Origin: Parvularcula oceani | GTDB lineage: Bacteria; Pseudomonadota; Alphaproteobacteria; Caulobacterales; Parvularculaceae | Direction of reading: 5' to 3' | Length of the DNA: 64,000 nucleotides | NCBI RefSeq assembly: GCF_000733125.1 | Contig: NZ_JPHU01000001.1 | Location: 186,001 to 250,000 of the forward strand | Part shown: positions 46,514-56,602 of the stretch, one piece after another | Numbering within the stretch: position 1 is the stretch's first letter | Layout of the letters: each line of letters starts with the position of its first letter | Notes under the pieces: generated by a model | What the model saw: the letters and a program-made list of their open reading frames with translations, nothing else | Told to the model about the DNA's origin: nothing | Databases searched by the model: none | Position numbers and translations under genes: made by a program

Positions 46514-48373
46514 ATGCCCGAGGCGGCGATGACAGGAGGTGCCATCGCGCCCGTCATCCGCCGCCTGCCGCCGAGCGCGGTCAACAGGATCGCCGCCGGC
46601 GAAGTGGTCGAACGGCCTGCCTCGGCCCTGAAGGAACTGGCCGAGAACGCGCTCGATGCGGGCGCGACGCGCATCGATATCGAGATCGGGGATGGCGGCC
46701 GCTCGCTGATCCGGGTTTCGGACGATGGCTGCGGCATTGAGCGGGATGCCCTGCCCCTCGCGCTCGAACGCCACGCGACCTCCAAGCTGGCGCCCGACGA
46801 TGCGGGCGATTACGATCTCCTCGACATCTCGACCATGGGCTTTCGCGGCGAGGCCCTGCCCTCGATCGCCTCGGTCGCGCGGCTGTCGCTGACGAGCCGG
46901 GTCGCGGGCGGCGATGGCTGGGTCCTGCGCAGCGAGGGCGGCAGCATGCATGCCCCGGCGCCCGCGCCCTTCCCCGGCACGGGCACGGTGGTCGAGGTGC
47001 GAGACCTCTTCTATGCGACGCCCGCCCGCCTCAAATTCCTCAAATCCGAACGGGCGGAGACGAGCGCCGCGCTGGACGTGGTCAAACGCCTCGCCATGGC
47101 GCGGCCGGACGTCGCCTTCTCGGTGACGAGCGACGGCCGCAAGCGGCTCTCCTATACGGCCGAGCCGCCGGGCGAGGAGGGTCACCTCCGCCGTCTCGCC
47201 GCGATCATGGGCGCCGATTTCGGGCGCAATGCCGTGCCGCTCGACGCCGAGCGCGAGGGTGCGCATCTGACGGGCTTCGCAGGGGTTCCGACCTTCAACC
47301 GGGGCCTGCCCGACCGGCAATATCTGTTCGTCAACGGACGGCCGGTGCGGGACAAGCTTATCGTCGGCGCGGTCCGCGGCGCCTATGCCGATTTCCTCGC
47401 GCGCGACCGCCACCCGCTGGTCGCGCTCTTCCTCGCGCTTCCCCCGCAAAGGGTCGACGTGAACGTGCACCCCGCCAAGACCGAGGTGCGCTTCCGCGAC
47501 AGCGGTTCTGTCAGGGGCCTCCTCGTCAGCGCGCTCAAGCACGCTCTCGCCGAGGCGGGGCATCGCGCCTCGACCACGGTGGCGGGCGCGGCGCTCGGCG
47601 CGGCGCGGCCTCAGGGCGGCGTGGGCTATGCTCATCGTCCGCAGACGGTGGATCGCAGCTTCGCGCTCCAGCGCGGCACACCCGCGCAGTTCGCCGAGGC
47701 GCAGGCCGCCTTCGCGCCGGTGGATGCCGAGGACCGGCGGGACGCCCCCACCGCCAGGATCGAACCCGAACCGGAAGCGGCGCCGCGCAGCGACTATCCT
47801 CTGGGCGCCGCCCGCGCGCAGCTGCACGAGACCTATATCGTCAGCCAGACCCGCGACGGCCTCGTCATCGTCGATCAGCATGCGGCGCATGAGCGTCTCG
47901 TCTATGAGCGCATGAAGACCGCCATGGCGAAGGGCCATGTCCAGCGCCAGGGCCTCCTCATCCCCGAGGTGGTGGACCTGCCCCAGGACGAGGCCGATGC
48001 CGTCGCGTCCCGCGCCGAGGAACTCGCCGAGATGGGCCTCGTTGTCGAAGGGTTCGGCGAGGGCGCGGTGCTGGTCCGCGAGACGCCCGCCCTTCTCGGC
48101 GAATGCGACGTGCAGGGCCTCGTCCGCGATATCGCCGAGGATCTCGTCTCGCTCGACGAGAACCTCGCCCTCAAGGAGAAGCTTGGCGATATCTGCGGCG
48201 ACATGGCCTGCCGGGGCTCTGTCCGCGCGGGCCGCCGCCTGAACGGCGAGGAGATGAACGCCCTCCTCCGCCAGATGGAAGCGACGCCCCATTCGGGCCA
48301 GTGCAATCACGGGCGGCCGACCTATGTCGAGCTCAAGCTCGACGATATCGAGAGGCTGTTCGGGCGGCGATGA
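46514..48373 (+). CDS. mutL: DNA mismatch repair protein MutL with endonuclease motif
   Basis: This 619-residue protein has an N-terminal GHKL ATPase ([33 protein letters not shown]). The C-terminal domain has [12 protein letters not shown], which fits the DQHA(x)2E(x)4E nicking motif, together with ACRGSVRAG and CNHGRPT. It is the MutL type that nicks DNA itself, as in bacteria without MutH. The stop overlaps the nitroreductase by ATGA. Confidence 0.96.
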   Translation: MPEAAMTGGAIAPVIRRLPPSAVNRIAAGEVVERPASALKELAENALDAGATRIDIEIGDGGRSLIRVSDDGCGIERDALPLALERHATSKLAPDDAGDYDLLDISTMGFRGEALPSIASVARLSLTSRVAGGDGWVLRSEGGSMHAPAPAPFPGTGTVVEVRDLFYATPARLKFLKSERAETSAALDVVKRLAMARPDVAFSVTSDGRKRLSYTAEPPGEEGHLRRLAAIMGADFGRNAVPLDAEREGAHLTGFAGVPTFNRGLPDRQYLFVNGRPVRDKLIVGAVRGAYADFLARDRHPLVALFLALPPQRVDVNVHPAKTEVRFRDSGSVRGLLVSALKHALAEAGHRASTTVAGAALGAARPQGGVGYAHRPQTVDRSFALQRGTPAQFAEAQAAFAPVDAEDRRDAPTARIEPEPEAAPRSDYPLGAARAQLHETYIVSQTRDGLVIVDQHAAHERLVYERMKTAMAKGHVQRQGLLIPEVVDLPQDEADAVASRAEELAEMGLVVEGFGEGAVLVRETPALLGECDVQGLVRDIAEDLVSLDENLALKEKLGDICGDMACRGSVRAGRRLNGEEMNALLRQMEATPHSGQCNHGRPTYVELKLDDIERLFGRR

Positions 48374-49038
48374 AGGGCGAGCACGTTCCGCTCACAGGCC
48401 TCCACCCGCGAGACACCCGCAGCGACGAGGAGCGGCTCGCCGCGGCCGAAGCCTTCCGTGAGCTGATGGCAAGGCGGCATACGACCCGCGACTTCTCGGA
48501 TAAGCCCGTTCCGCGCGGGATCGTCGAGAGCGCGATCCGCACCGCTGCGAGTGCGCCCTCGGGTGCGAACCATCAGCCCTGGCATTTCTGCCTCGTCGGC
48601 GACGCGGCCGTGAAGCGCCGCATCCGTGCCGCTGCCGAAGCGGAGGAACGCGGCTTCTATGGTGGGCGCGCGGGCGAGGAGTGGCTCGAGGCGCTGGCGC
48701 CGCTCGGCACGGATGCCTCCAAGCCCTTCCTCGAGAACGCGCCCTGGCTGATCGTGATGTTCGCCGAGCGCAAGCGGGCCGACGGCTCCAAGAACTACTA
48801 TGTCCCCGAAAGCTGCGGCATCGCGCTCGGCTTCCTGATCGCGGGCCTTCACGCGGCGGGGCTCGCCACCCTCACCCATACGCCGGCGCCGATGGGCTTC
48901 CTCTCCGAAGAGCTCGGCCGCCCGCCGAACGAGAAGCCTTACGTGCTGCTCGTCACGGGGCACGCCGCAGAGGGCGCGACCGTGCCGAGGCATGCGCTCG
49001 AGAAGAAGCCGCTGGGCGACATCCTCTCCGTCTTCTGA
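48370..49038 (+). CDS. Nitroreductase-family protein
   Basis: This 222-residue FMN-dependent oxidoreductase has the FMN-binding [15 protein letters not shown] and [13 protein letters not shown], and a C-terminal LLVTGHA segment. Substrates range from quinones to nitroaromatics. The ATG at 48370 overlaps the mutL stop. It is convergent with gltX. Confidence 0.87.
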   Translation: MKGEHVPLTGLHPRDTRSDEERLAAAEAFRELMARRHTTRDFSDKPVPRGIVESAIRTAASAPSGANHQPWHFCLVGDAAVKRRIRAAAEAEERGFYGGRAGEEWLEALAPLGTDASKPFLENAPWLIVMFAERKRADGSKNYYVPESCGIALGFLIAGLHAAGLATLTHTPAPMGFLSEELGRPPNEKPYVLLVTGHAAEGATVPRHALEKKPLGDILSVF

Positions 49039-49042
49039 ACGT

Positions 49043-50395
49043 TCAGGCTTTCTCGCCCTTGAGGCGCGCCTTCGCCTTGTCGGAGCCGATCAGCGCGAAG
49101 AGGTCGGCCATTTCCGGCCCCCGCGCCTCGCCGGTCAGCGCGAGGCGCAGCGGCATGAAGAGCCCCTTGCCCTTGCGTCCGCTCTCCTCCTTCACCGCAT
49201 CGACAAAGGGCTTCCAGTTTTCAGCCGCAAGGCTGCCCGCAGGCACATGCTCCGCCGCCTGGCGCAGGAAGTCCGCATCCTCGTCGGCGATGACGGGCGC
49301 GATCTCGCCTTCGGTCACCGTCTTCCAGAGCGCGGCATCCTCCAGCCGGTCGAGATTGCCCCGCACGGCGTTCCAGAGCGCTTCGGACACGCCGATCTTC
49401 TCCAGACGGTCCGAAACCCGCGCATAGGGAAGAAGGTGCAGGATCTTGGCGTTGAGCGCGCGCAGATCGTCCACGTCGAACCGCGCAGGCGCGCGGCCGA
49501 GGCGATCCATGTCGAACCCTTCGGCGAGGACGCCCATATCGGTCACGGCCTCGACCGGATCGGAGGTGCCGAGCCGCGCGAGGAGGCTCGTGATCGCCTG
49601 CGGCTCGATCCCCTCTTCGCGCATGGACGCGATGGAGAGAGAGCCGAGGCGCTTTGACAGCCCCTCGCCTTCCTTGCCGACGAGCAGCGAATGGTGGCCG
49701 AAGCGGGGCATCTCGCCCTTGCCGCGATAGTCAAGAATGGCGCGGAAGACCTCGATCTGCGCCGCGGTGTTGGTGACGTGGTCCTCGCCCCGGATCACAT
49801 GGGTGATGCCGAAATCGACGTCGTCGATGCAGGAGGGCAGCGTGTAGAGATATTGCCCGTCCTCGCGGATCAGGACGGGGTCCGAGATGGTCGCTGTGTC
49901 GAGGCTGACAGCCCCGCGCACCATGTCGTCCCATTCGACCGGCGTCTGGGACAGCTTGAAGCGCCAATGCGGGCGCCGCCCCTCCGCTTCGTATTTCGCC
50001 TTTTCCTCGTCCGACAGGTTCAGCGCCGCACGGTCATAGACCGGCGGCAGGCCGCGGGCCCGCTGGAGCTTGCGCTTGCGGTCGAGCTCCTCCGCCGTCT
50101 CATAGGCCGGATAGAGAAGCCCCTTCGCCTTCAGATGCTCGGAAACGTCGTCATAGACCGAGAAACGCTCGGACTGGCGCGCGAAATCGTCATGGGTGAG
50201 GCCGAGCCAGGCAAGGTCGGCCTGAATGCCGTCCTCGTATTCCTTGGTGCTGCGCTCCTGGTCGGTGTCGTCCGAGCGCAGCAGGAACTGGCCGCCGTGC
50301 TTCTTGGCGAAGAGCCAGTTGAACAGGGCGGCGCGGACATTGCCGACATGGAGGCGGCCGGTCGGCGACGGGGCGAAGCGGACGAGGACGGACAT
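49043..50395 (-). CDS. gltX: Glutamyl-tRNA synthetase
   Basis: This 450-residue class I synthetase has the HIGH motif as HVGN in APSPTGRLHVGN and KMSKS as LSKRLGS, with the anticodon-binding domain at the C-terminus. The ATG at 50395 is set by the conserved start MSVLVRFAPSPTG. It charges tRNA-Glu, a gene for which lies at 57701. It diverges from the riboflavin operon. Confidence 0.95.
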   Translation of the reverse strand: MSVLVRFAPSPTGRLHVGNVRAALFNWLFAKKHGGQFLLRSDDTDQERSTKEYEDGIQADLAWLGLTHDDFARQSERFSVYDDVSEHLKAKGLLYPAYETAEELDRKRKLQRARGLPPVYDRAALNLSDEEKAKYEAEGRRPHWRFKLSQTPVEWDDMVRGAVSLDTATISDPVLIREDGQYLYTLPSCIDDVDFGITHVIRGEDHVTNTAAQIEVFRAILDYRGKGEMPRFGHHSLLVGKEGEGLSKRLGSLSIASMREEGIEPQAITSLLARLGTSDPVEAVTDMGVLAEGFDMDRLGRAPARFDVDDLRALNAKILHLLPYARVSDRLEKIGVSEALWNAVRGNLDRLEDAALWKTVTEGEIAPVIADEDADFLRQAAEHVPAGSLAAENWKPFVDAVKEESGRKGKGLFMPLRLALTGEARGPEMADLFALIGSDKAKARLKGEKA

Positions 50396-50515
50396 CGGAG
50401 CACCTGGCAAGAAAAGAGCGCCCGCCTTTAGGAGCGTCAGCCTGCCCCGGTCAAATACTCGCACGGCTTCGGCTTGCCAGCTTGAGCGCGCGCCCCTACC
50501 TTCCGCCCATCGAAA

Positions 50516-50673
50516 CGAGCTTTCGGGGCGGGGTGGAAGTCCCCACCGGCGGTGATCGGGCCTCCTCATGAGCGTCCGTCAGCCCGCGAGCTGAAGGTCC
50601 CCTCAAGGGACCCAACGCAGGAACCGGTGAGAATCCGGTGCCGACGGTCACAGTCCGGATGGTAGAAGGCTCG
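50516..50673 (+). ncRNA. FMN riboswitch (RFN element)
   Basis: The conserved RFN blocks are present in order: CGGGGCGGGGTGGAAGTCCC, ACCGGCGGTGAT, AGCCCGCGAGC, GGTGAGAATCCGGTGCCGAC, and GGTCACAGTCCGGATGG. The closing stem pairs CGAGCTTTC (50516-50524) with GAAGGCTCG (50665-50673). It senses FMN and turns down ribD-ribE-ribB-ribH. A GC-rich hairpin region and the ribD Shine-Dalgarno site follow within 115 bases. Confidence 0.95.
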
Positions 50674-50785
50674 AGAACGGCTAGCCGGCAGCGCGCGACC
50701 GCGCGGTCCGGTTCCCCGCGGATCGCGCTCGCGCGCATCCCGCCGTTCCGGCACGCCCCCAAAGCGCATATGTGGAAGGAGTCCG

Positions 50786-52033
50786 GTGACGGACGAGGCC
50801 GACATCATGCGCCGCGCGATCGCGCTGGCAAGGCGGGCGGAGGGCCGGACGAGCCCCAATCCGCTGGTCGGCTGCGTGCTGGTCAGGGACGGCGCCATTG
50901 TCGGCGAAGGCTGGCACGAAGGGCCGGGCCTGCCCCATGCAGAGGTCATGGCCCTGCGCGATGCCGGCGACGCGGCGCGGGGCGCCGTGGCCTATGTCAC
51001 CCTCGAACCTTGCAATCATACCGGCCGCACCGGCCCCTGCTCCCTCGCGCTGATCGAGGCGGGGGTGAGCGAGGTCGTCTACGCCGTGGCCGATCCGAAC
51101 CCGCTTGCGGCGGGCGGCGCCCAGCGTCTGCGCAGCGCCGGCATTCCGGCCCGCCAGGGGCCTTGCGAGGACGAGGCGCGCGCGCTGATCCGCCCCTGGC
51201 TGCATGGCCTCGCGAGCGATCTGCCCTGGGTGACGGCCAAGTTCGCGGCCAGCCTCGATGGCCGCACGGCGACCCGGACAGGCGATTCCAAGTGGATCAC
51301 CGGGCCGGAAGCGCGGGCCCGCAGCCACGAGCTGCGCCAGCGGTGCGATGCCGTGCTCGTCGGGGTCGGCACGGTGCTGGCAGACGATCCTTCTCTCGAT
51401 CCGAGGCCGCAAGGCCAGGAGCCCGCGCCGGGACTGAAGGTCGTGCTCGACACCCATCTGCGCACGCCTGCGGATGCAAGGCTCCTGACGAGCCCGGGGC
51501 GGACGCTCATCGCCTGCGGCGAGGAAGCGGACGCAGGAAAGGCGGATGCGCTGCGCGCTGCGGGAGCGGAGGTACAGGCGTTCCCGCAGGGCGAACCTCT
51601 CCCTTGGGAGAGGTCGACATCTTCGGTGTCGGGTGAGGGGCAGCAGCGTCGGGGGAGCGGGGAACGCATCTTCCCCTCACCGCAGATCACAGATTTGGAT
51701 TCCTCCCGAGGGGGAGGTGAAGCGGCGCCCCGAACCGTCGATCTCCGCGCGGTCCTCCTCGCTTTGCGCAAGCGCGACTGCCTGTCCGTCATGGTCGAGG
51801 GCGGCGCGTCGGTCTTGGGCTCCGCCTTCGACCGGGGCCTCGTCGACGAGGTCTGGGCTTTCCTCGCGCCCGTCATCATCGGCGGCGGCCAGCCGGCCAT
51901 TGCGGGACGAGGGCCGGACACGGTCGCAGAGGCCCTGCGCCTTTCCGGCGCCGTCACCGAAACCCATGGCCCGGACATCCTGATCCGCGGCCTCACGCAA
52001 CGCCAGGAGGCGGCATGTTCACTGGCCTCGTAG
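50786..52033 (+). CDS. ribD: Riboflavin deaminase-reductase RibD with in-frame insert
   Basis: The N-terminal zinc deaminase domain (GCVLVRDGAIVGEG, HAEVMAL, TLEPCNHTGRTGPC) is followed by an NADPH reductase domain (TAKFAASLDGRTAT and MVEGGASVLGSAF). The 415-residue length exceeds the usual 360-380. The excess is a 44-45-residue Ser/Arg/Gly-rich segment (about residues 270-313) encoded by a palindromic DNA repeat (51592-51725). The flanking domain sequence resumes in frame, so the enzyme may still work. GTG at 50786 has GGAAGGAG upstream. The 3' end overlaps ribE by 19 bases. Confidence 0.92.
   Translation: MTDEADIMRRAIALARRAEGRTSPNPLVGCVLVRDGAIVGEGWHEGPGLPHAEVMALRDAGDAARGAVAYVTLEPCNHTGRTGPCSLALIEAGVSEVVYAVADPNPLAAGGAQRLRSAGIPARQGPCEDEARALIRPWLHGLASDLPWVTAKFAASLDGRTATRTGDSKWITGPEARARSHELRQRCDAVLVGVGTVLADDPSLDPRPQGQEPAPGLKVVLDTHLRTPADARLLTSPGRTLIACGEEADAGKADALRAAGAEVQAFPQGEPLPWERSTSSVSGEGQQRRGSGERIFPSPQITDLDSSRGGGEAAPRTVDLRAVLLALRKRDCLSVMVEGGASVLGSAFDRGLVDEVWAFLAPVIIGGGQPAIAGRGPDTVAEALRLSGAVTETHGPDILIRGLTQRQEAACSLAS
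51592..51725. repeat. Composite palindromic repeat inserted in ribD
   Basis: This segment of about 132 bases contains CCTCTCCC-TT-GGGAGAGG (51596-51613), a hairpin CGACA-TCTTCGG-TGTCG (51615-51631) and GGTGAGGGG. It then runs into CCCCTCACC and a third hairpin around CCTCCC/GGGAGG (51702-51716). Units of this kind (CCCTCACC...CCTCTCCC) are dispersed intergenic repeats in many proteobacteria. It has no stop in the ribD frame. Confidence 0.75.
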
Positions 52034-52611
52034 AGGAAATGGGCACCGTCCGCGCCGTGATCCGCGGCGAGGACAGCTTTACCCTGCGCATCGGCGCGGA
52101 TGTGGTGCTGGAGGACGTGAAGCTCGGCGACTCGATCGCCGTGAACGGCGTCTGCCTCTCCGTCACCCGCTTCGACAGCGAGGAATTCGAAGTGGGCCTC
52201 GCGCCGGAGACGCTTAAGCGGACGAGCCTCGGCATCCTGTCCGAAGGCGACCGGGTGAACCTCGAACGCTCCGTCCTGCCGACGACCCGCATGGGCGGGC
52301 ATTACGTTCAGGGCCATGTCGACGGCACCGGCCGCATCGCAAGCTTCGAACGCGACGCCGATGCGCTCTGGGTACGGATCGAGACCGACCCGTCGCTGAT
52401 GAGATATATCGTCGAGAAGGGCTATATCTGCGTCGACGGCACTTCTCTCACCGTGGTCGAAACCGGCGATGACTGGTTCACCCTCACCCTCGTCGCCCAC
52501 ACGCAACCCCTGATCGTCCTGCCGACGAAGTCGGAGGGCGATCCCGTCAATCTGGAGGTCGATATCATGGCCAAATATGCCGAGAAGATTCTCTCGCGGA
52601 GGGCCTCATGA
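52015..52611 (+). CDS. ribE: Riboflavin synthase alpha chain
   Basis: This 198-residue protein has two lumazine-binding repeats, starting MFTGLVEEMGTV and GGHYVQGHVDGTGRI, with CLSVTRF and SLTVVETGDDWF. It dismutates two dimethyl-ribityllumazines into riboflavin. It overlaps ribD by 19 bases and ribB by ATGA. Confidence 0.95.
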   Translation: MFTGLVEEMGTVRAVIRGEDSFTLRIGADVVLEDVKLGDSIAVNGVCLSVTRFDSEEFEVGLAPETLKRTSLGILSEGDRVNLERSVLPTTRMGGHYVQGHVDGTGRIASFERDADALWVRIETDPSLMRYIVEKGYICVDGTSLTVVETGDDWFTLTLVAHTQPLIVLPTKSEGDPVNLEVDIMAKYAEKILSRRAS

Positions 52612-53264
52612 CCTTTGCGAGCATTCCCGAAGCCCTCGAAGCCCTACGCGCGGGCCGCTTCGTCATCGTCTGCGACGACGAAGGCCGCGAGAATGAGGGC
52701 GATCTCGTCATCGCCGCCGAGTTCGCGGACGCCGAGGCGATCAATTTCTGCGCCCGCTACGGCCGCGGCCTCGTCTGCTGCGCGCTGGCGCCCGAGATCA
52801 TCGATCATTTCGGCCTGCCCCTCATGGTGCCCCAGGCGCTGAACGGTTCGGGCTTCGGCACGGCCTTCACACTGTCGGTCGAGGCGAAGACCGGCGTGGA
52901 GACGGGGATCAGCGCGGCGGACCGGGCACGGACCGTGGCGGTACTGATCGATCCGGACAGCACGCCCGGAGACATCGTGGCGCCGGGCCACATGTTCCCC
53001 CTGCGCGCGCGCGAGAACGGCGTCCTCGAACGCGGCGGCCAGACCGAGGCCTCTGTGGATCTCGCAAAGCTCGCAGGGCTCCGCCCCGGCGCGGTGATCT
53101 GCGAAGTGATGAACGACGACGGCACCATGGCCCGCCGCGACGACCTCGCCCGCTTCGCGAAAGAGCATGGCGCCATCCCCATGGTCACGGTCGAGGCCCT
53201 GCGGCGCTATCGACAGGAAACAGAAGACGCCGCCGACGCGCGCGTTCTCGAAGCGGCAGAGTGA
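52608..53264 (+). CDS. ribB: 3,4-dihydroxy-2-butanone 4-phosphate synthase
   Basis: This 218-residue protein has the active-site [16 protein letters not shown] and the FTLSVEA and [16 protein letters not shown] blocks. It makes the four-carbon donor from ribulose-5-phosphate. No GTP cyclohydrolase II domain is fused, unlike the common RibBA of alphaproteobacteria, and no ribA is in the window. Confidence 0.95.
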   Translation: MTFASIPEALEALRAGRFVIVCDDEGRENEGDLVIAAEFADAEAINFCARYGRGLVCCALAPEIIDHFGLPLMVPQALNGSGFGTAFTLSVEAKTGVETGISAADRARTVAVLIDPDSTPGDIVAPGHMFPLRARENGVLERGGQTEASVDLAKLAGLRPGAVICEVMNDDGTMARRDDLARFAKEHGAIPMVTVEALRRYRQETEDAADARVLEAAE

Positions 53265-53740
53265 GCGGAATGAAACGCATCGAAGGTACGATGGACGGAG
53301 CGGGGCTGAAGGTCCTGGTCCTCGACACCACCTGGAACGAATTCATCGTCGGCCGCCTGACCGAAGGCGCGCTCGGCACGCTGCGGCGCATGGGCGTGCG
53401 CGACGAGGACGTGACCCACGCCACGGTCGCTGGCGCCTTCGAGCTGCCGCTCGCGGCCAAGACGGCGGCCGAGACCGGGCGCTATGACGCCATCGTCACG
53501 CTCGGCTGCGTGATCCGAGGCGCGACCCCGCATTTCGACTATGTCGCGGGCGAAGCGGCCAAGGGCATCGCCAAGGCGGGCCTCGACACCGGCGTGCCCG
53601 TCATCTTCGGCGTGCTGACGACAGAGACCATCGAACAGGCGATCGAGCGCGCCGGCACCAAGGCCGGAAACAAGGGCGCCGAAGCCGCCGCCGTGGCGGT
53701 CGAGACGGCCCGCCTCCTCACCGCGATCAAGGAGGGCTGA
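53261..53740 (+). CDS. ribH: 6,7-dimethyl-8-ribityllumazine synthase
   Basis: This protein of about 159 residues has the substrate loops [12 protein letters not shown] and [15 protein letters not shown], and [16 protein letters not shown]. It condenses the RibB product with the RibD product. GTG at 53261 overlaps ribB; an ATG at 53270 is an alternative. Confidence 0.95.
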   Translation: MSGMKRIEGTMDGAGLKVLVLDTTWNEFIVGRLTEGALGTLRRMGVRDEDVTHATVAGAFELPLAAKTAAETGRYDAIVTLGCVIRGATPHFDYVAGEAAKGIAKAGLDTGVPVIFGVLTTETIEQAIERAGTKAGNKGAEAAAVAVETARLLTAIKEG

Positions 53741-54325
53741 ATGAGCCATCCCGTGAAAACCCGCCCGAGCCGCGAAGAGGCCGAAGCGGCCGTGCGCACC
53801 CTCCTCGCCTATGTCGGCGACGATCCGGACCGCGAAGGGCTGATCGATACGCCCAAGCGCTTCGTGAAGGCCTATGACGACTGGTTCGCAGGCTACGATC
53901 AGGACCCCGAGGCGGTGCTCTCCACCACCTTCGAGGAGGTCGAGGGCTATGACGACCTCGTCCTCCTGCGCGACATCAAGATCGAGAGCCATTGCGAGCA
54001 TCACGTCGCGCCGATCCTGGGGACGGCCCATGTCGCCTATCTGCCCGACAAGCGCGTGGTGGGCCTGTCCAAGCTCGCGCGTCTCGTCGACGTCTATGCC
54101 AAGCGCCTGCAGAGCCAGGAAATCCTGAACGAGCAGATCGCCCGGACGCTGGACCGCGTGCTCAAGCCGCGCGGTGTCGCCGTGATCATCGACGCGCAGC
54201 ACCAGTGCATTTCGACCCGCGGCACGCACAAGGACGACGTCTCCTGCGTCACGCGCACCTTCCTCGGCGCGTTCAAGGACGATCCGCGCCTCGAAGAGCG
54301 CTTCTTCCGCCTGATCGGGCGCTGA
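53741..54325 (+). CDS. folE: GTP cyclohydrolase I
   Basis: This 194-residue protein has the zinc-site SHCEHHVAPI, HVAYLPDKRVVGLSKLAR and QHQCISTRGTHKDDV. It makes dihydroneopterin triphosphate for folate. It starts immediately after the ribH stop, with AGGAGG upstream. nusB often follows ribH, so its place at the end of a riboflavin operon is unusual and puts folE under the FMN riboswitch unless it has its own promoter. Confidence 0.95.
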   Translation: MSHPVKTRPSREEAEAAVRTLLAYVGDDPDREGLIDTPKRFVKAYDDWFAGYDQDPEAVLSTTFEEVEGYDDLVLLRDIKIESHCEHHVAPILGTAHVAYLPDKRVVGLSKLARLVDVYAKRLQSQEILNEQIARTLDRVLKPRGVAVIIDAQHQCISTRGTHKDDVSCVTRTFLGAFKDDPRLEERFFRLIGR

Positions 54326-54371
54326 AGCGGCCCGGCTTCACAAGAGGGGGCGGAGTCTCTAGCTGACGCGC

Positions 54372-56174
54372 ATGGCGCCGCCCCTCCTCACCCTCCGTGA
54401 CATCCGCTTGACCTTCGGCGGCGATCCCCTGCTCGAAGCCGCCGACATGGAAGTGCGCGAGCGTGACCGGGTCGCGCTCGTGGGCCGCAACGGGTCGGGC
54501 AAGTCGACCTTCCTCAAGATCGCCGCGGGCCTCATCGAGCCCGATGGCGGCGAGCGCGTCCTGCGCTCGGGCGTCTCCATGCGCTATCTCGCGCAGGAGC
54601 CGGTCTTCGAAGGCTATGCGACCATCGATGCGGTGGTGCGCGGCGGGCTCGACCCGACAGACGATCAGGGCATGATCCCGCAGCTTCTGGACGATCTCGG
54701 CCTCGATCCCGAACGCGCGCCGGTGAACCTGTCCGGCGGCGAAGCGCGGCGCGTGGCGATCGCGCGGGCGCTTGCGCCGCAGCCCGACATCCTGATGCTG
54801 GACGAGCCGACCAACCATCTCGACCTTCCGACCATCGAATGGCTGGAGAAGACGCTCGGTGCCTCCCGCGCCGCGCTCATCGTCATCAGCCACGACCGGC
54901 GCTTCCTGTCAGGCCTGACGACCCGCACGGTCTGGCTCGACCGCGGCCGGACCCGCACCTTGGAACGCGGCTTCGACGCCTTCGAGGAATGGCGAGACGA
55001 GACCTATGAGCAGGAAGAGCGCGACGCGCACAAGCTCGACCGCAAGATCGTCCGTGAAGAGCACTGGCTGACATACGGCGTCACCGCACGGCGCAAGCGG
55101 AACGTCCGCCGCCTCGGCGAGCTTCAGGGCCTGCGCCAGCAGCGCAAGGACCTGCGGCGTCCGCAAGGATCGGTGAAGATGAGCGCGGCCGAGGCCGAAG
55201 CGTCGGGCAAGAAGGTGATCGAGGCGAAGGGCGTCTCCTTCGCCTATGAGGGCCGCCCGATCGTGAAGGAGTTCTCGATCCGCATCGACCGGGGCGACAG
55301 GATCGGCATTGCCGGGCCGAACGGCGCCGGCAAGACGACCCTGATCCGCCTGCTGACGGGAGAGCTCGCCCCAGATGCGGGCGAGGTCCGGCACGGTACC
55401 AAGCTCGAGGTCACGACCCTCGACCAGCAGCGCGCGACGCTGACCGAGGACATGCGCCTGACCGACGCGGTGACGGGCGGCCGGGGCGACATGGTGACCG
55501 TGGGCGGCGAGCAGCGCCATGCCATGAGCTATCTCAAGGACTTCCTCTTCCGCCCCGAACAGGCCCGCCAGCCCGTCTCCGCGCTGTCCGGCGGCGAACG
55601 CGGCCGCCTCGCCCTCGCCGCGGCGCTGGCGCGGCCCTCCAATCTCCTGGTCCTCGACGAGCCGACCAACGACCTCGATCTCGAAACGCTCGACGTCCTT
55701 CAGGACGTGCTCGACGGCTATGAGGGCACCGTCCTTCTCGTCAGCCACGACCGCGACTTCCTCGACCGGGTCGTGACCAGCACCCTCGTTCCGGTTCCCG
55801 AGGAAGGCGCGGGGCTCTGGCGGGAATATCCCGGCGGCTATAGCGACATGCAGGCGCAGCGCCAGCCGCAGCCGGGCGAGGACGTTGCGAAGGCGGCGCC
55901 CAAAGCCGCCGCCGCTACGCGAACCGTCGCGCGCGACGCCAAGCTGTCATTCAAGGAGAAGCATGCGCTCGAAACGCTCCCTGCAAGGATCGAAACTCTC
56001 GAAGACGAGATTTCTTCCCTGCAGAAAGAGCTCTCTGACCCCGCGCTGTTCACAGCCAGGCCCGAACGCTTCAAGGCGGCCTCCACCCGTCTCGAGACGG
56101 CGCAGGCGGAGCTGTTCGAGAGCGAGGAGCGCTGGCTGGAACTCGAGGAGAAGCGCGAGGCGCTGGAGGCCTGA
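54372..56174 (+). CDS. ABC-F family ATPase (Uup-like)
   Basis: This 600-residue protein has tandem ATPase domains without membrane helices. The Walker A motifs are GRNGSGKST and GPNGAGKTT, and the signature motifs are LSGGEARR and LSGGERGR. A C-terminal coiled coil (TLPARIETLEDEISSLQKEL) is typical of Uup, which acts on ribosomes or branched DNA. The stop overlaps the next gene as TGATG. Confidence 0.92.
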   Translation: MAPPLLTLRDIRLTFGGDPLLEAADMEVRERDRVALVGRNGSGKSTFLKIAAGLIEPDGGERVLRSGVSMRYLAQEPVFEGYATIDAVVRGGLDPTDDQGMIPQLLDDLGLDPERAPVNLSGGEARRVAIARALAPQPDILMLDEPTNHLDLPTIEWLEKTLGASRAALIVISHDRRFLSGLTTRTVWLDRGRTRTLERGFDAFEEWRDETYEQEERDAHKLDRKIVREEHWLTYGVTARRKRNVRRLGELQGLRQQRKDLRRPQGSVKMSAAEAEASGKKVIEAKGVSFAYEGRPIVKEFSIRIDRGDRIGIAGPNGAGKTTLIRLLTGELAPDAGEVRHGTKLEVTTLDQQRATLTEDMRLTDAVTGGRGDMVTVGGEQRHAMSYLKDFLFRPEQARQPVSALSGGERGRLALAAALARPSNLLVLDEPTNDLDLETLDVLQDVLDGYEGTVLLVSHDRDFLDRVVTSTLVPVPEEGAGLWREYPGGYSDMQAQRQPQPGEDVAKAAPKAAAATRTVARDAKLSFKEKHALETLPARIETLEDEISSLQKELSDPALFTARPERFKAASTRLETAQAELFESEERWLELEEKREALEA

Positions 56175-56599
56175 TGCTCGTCGTCTTCGATCTCGACGGC
56201 ACGCTGGCCGATGTCGAACATCGCCGCCACCACGTTTCCGGCGGCAAGAGGCGCTGGGACCTGTTCTTCGCGGCCTGTGTCGACGATACGCCGGTCGAGG
56301 CGGTCACCCTCGCCTTCCACGCGATGAAGAAGGCCGGTCACAGGGTCGAAGTCTGGTCGGGCCGGTCGGACGAAGTCCGCTCCCAGACCGAGGCCTGGCT
56401 CGAAGAACATGGCCTCCACCCCGACCGCCTCGTCATGCGGCAGGCGAAGGACTACACGCCCGACGATGTCTTGAAGGAGTCCTGGCTCGACGCGGCGGAG
56501 CCCAAGCCCGCCCTCGTCTTCGACGACCGGGACAAGGTCGTCGCTATGTGGCGGCGCCGGGGCGTACCCTGTTTCCAGGTCGCGCCCGGCGCCTTTTGA
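56174..56599 (+). CDS. Small HAD-type phosphatase, polynucleotide 3'-phosphatase-like
   Basis: This 141-residue protein has the nucleophile motif VVFDLDGTLAD, a Ser/Thr motif in VEVWSGRSDEVRSQTEAWL and acidic LVFDDRDKVVAMWR. The compact shape resembles the phosphatase domain of T4 polynucleotide kinase. Substrate is unknown. ATG overlaps the ABC-F stop. Confidence 0.8.
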   Translation: MLVVFDLDGTLADVEHRRHHVSGGKRRWDLFFAACVDDTPVEAVTLAFHAMKKAGHRVEVWSGRSDEVRSQTEAWLEEHGLHPDRLVMRQAKDYTPDDVLKESWLDAAEPKPALVFDDRDKVVAMWRRRGVPCFQVAPGAF

Positions 56600-56602
56600 G
56601 GA

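Noticed and set aside
46232-48310. Minus-strand frame of 692 codons opposite bamF and mutL
   Set aside because: It covers two well-supported plus-strand genes and has no recognisable domain.
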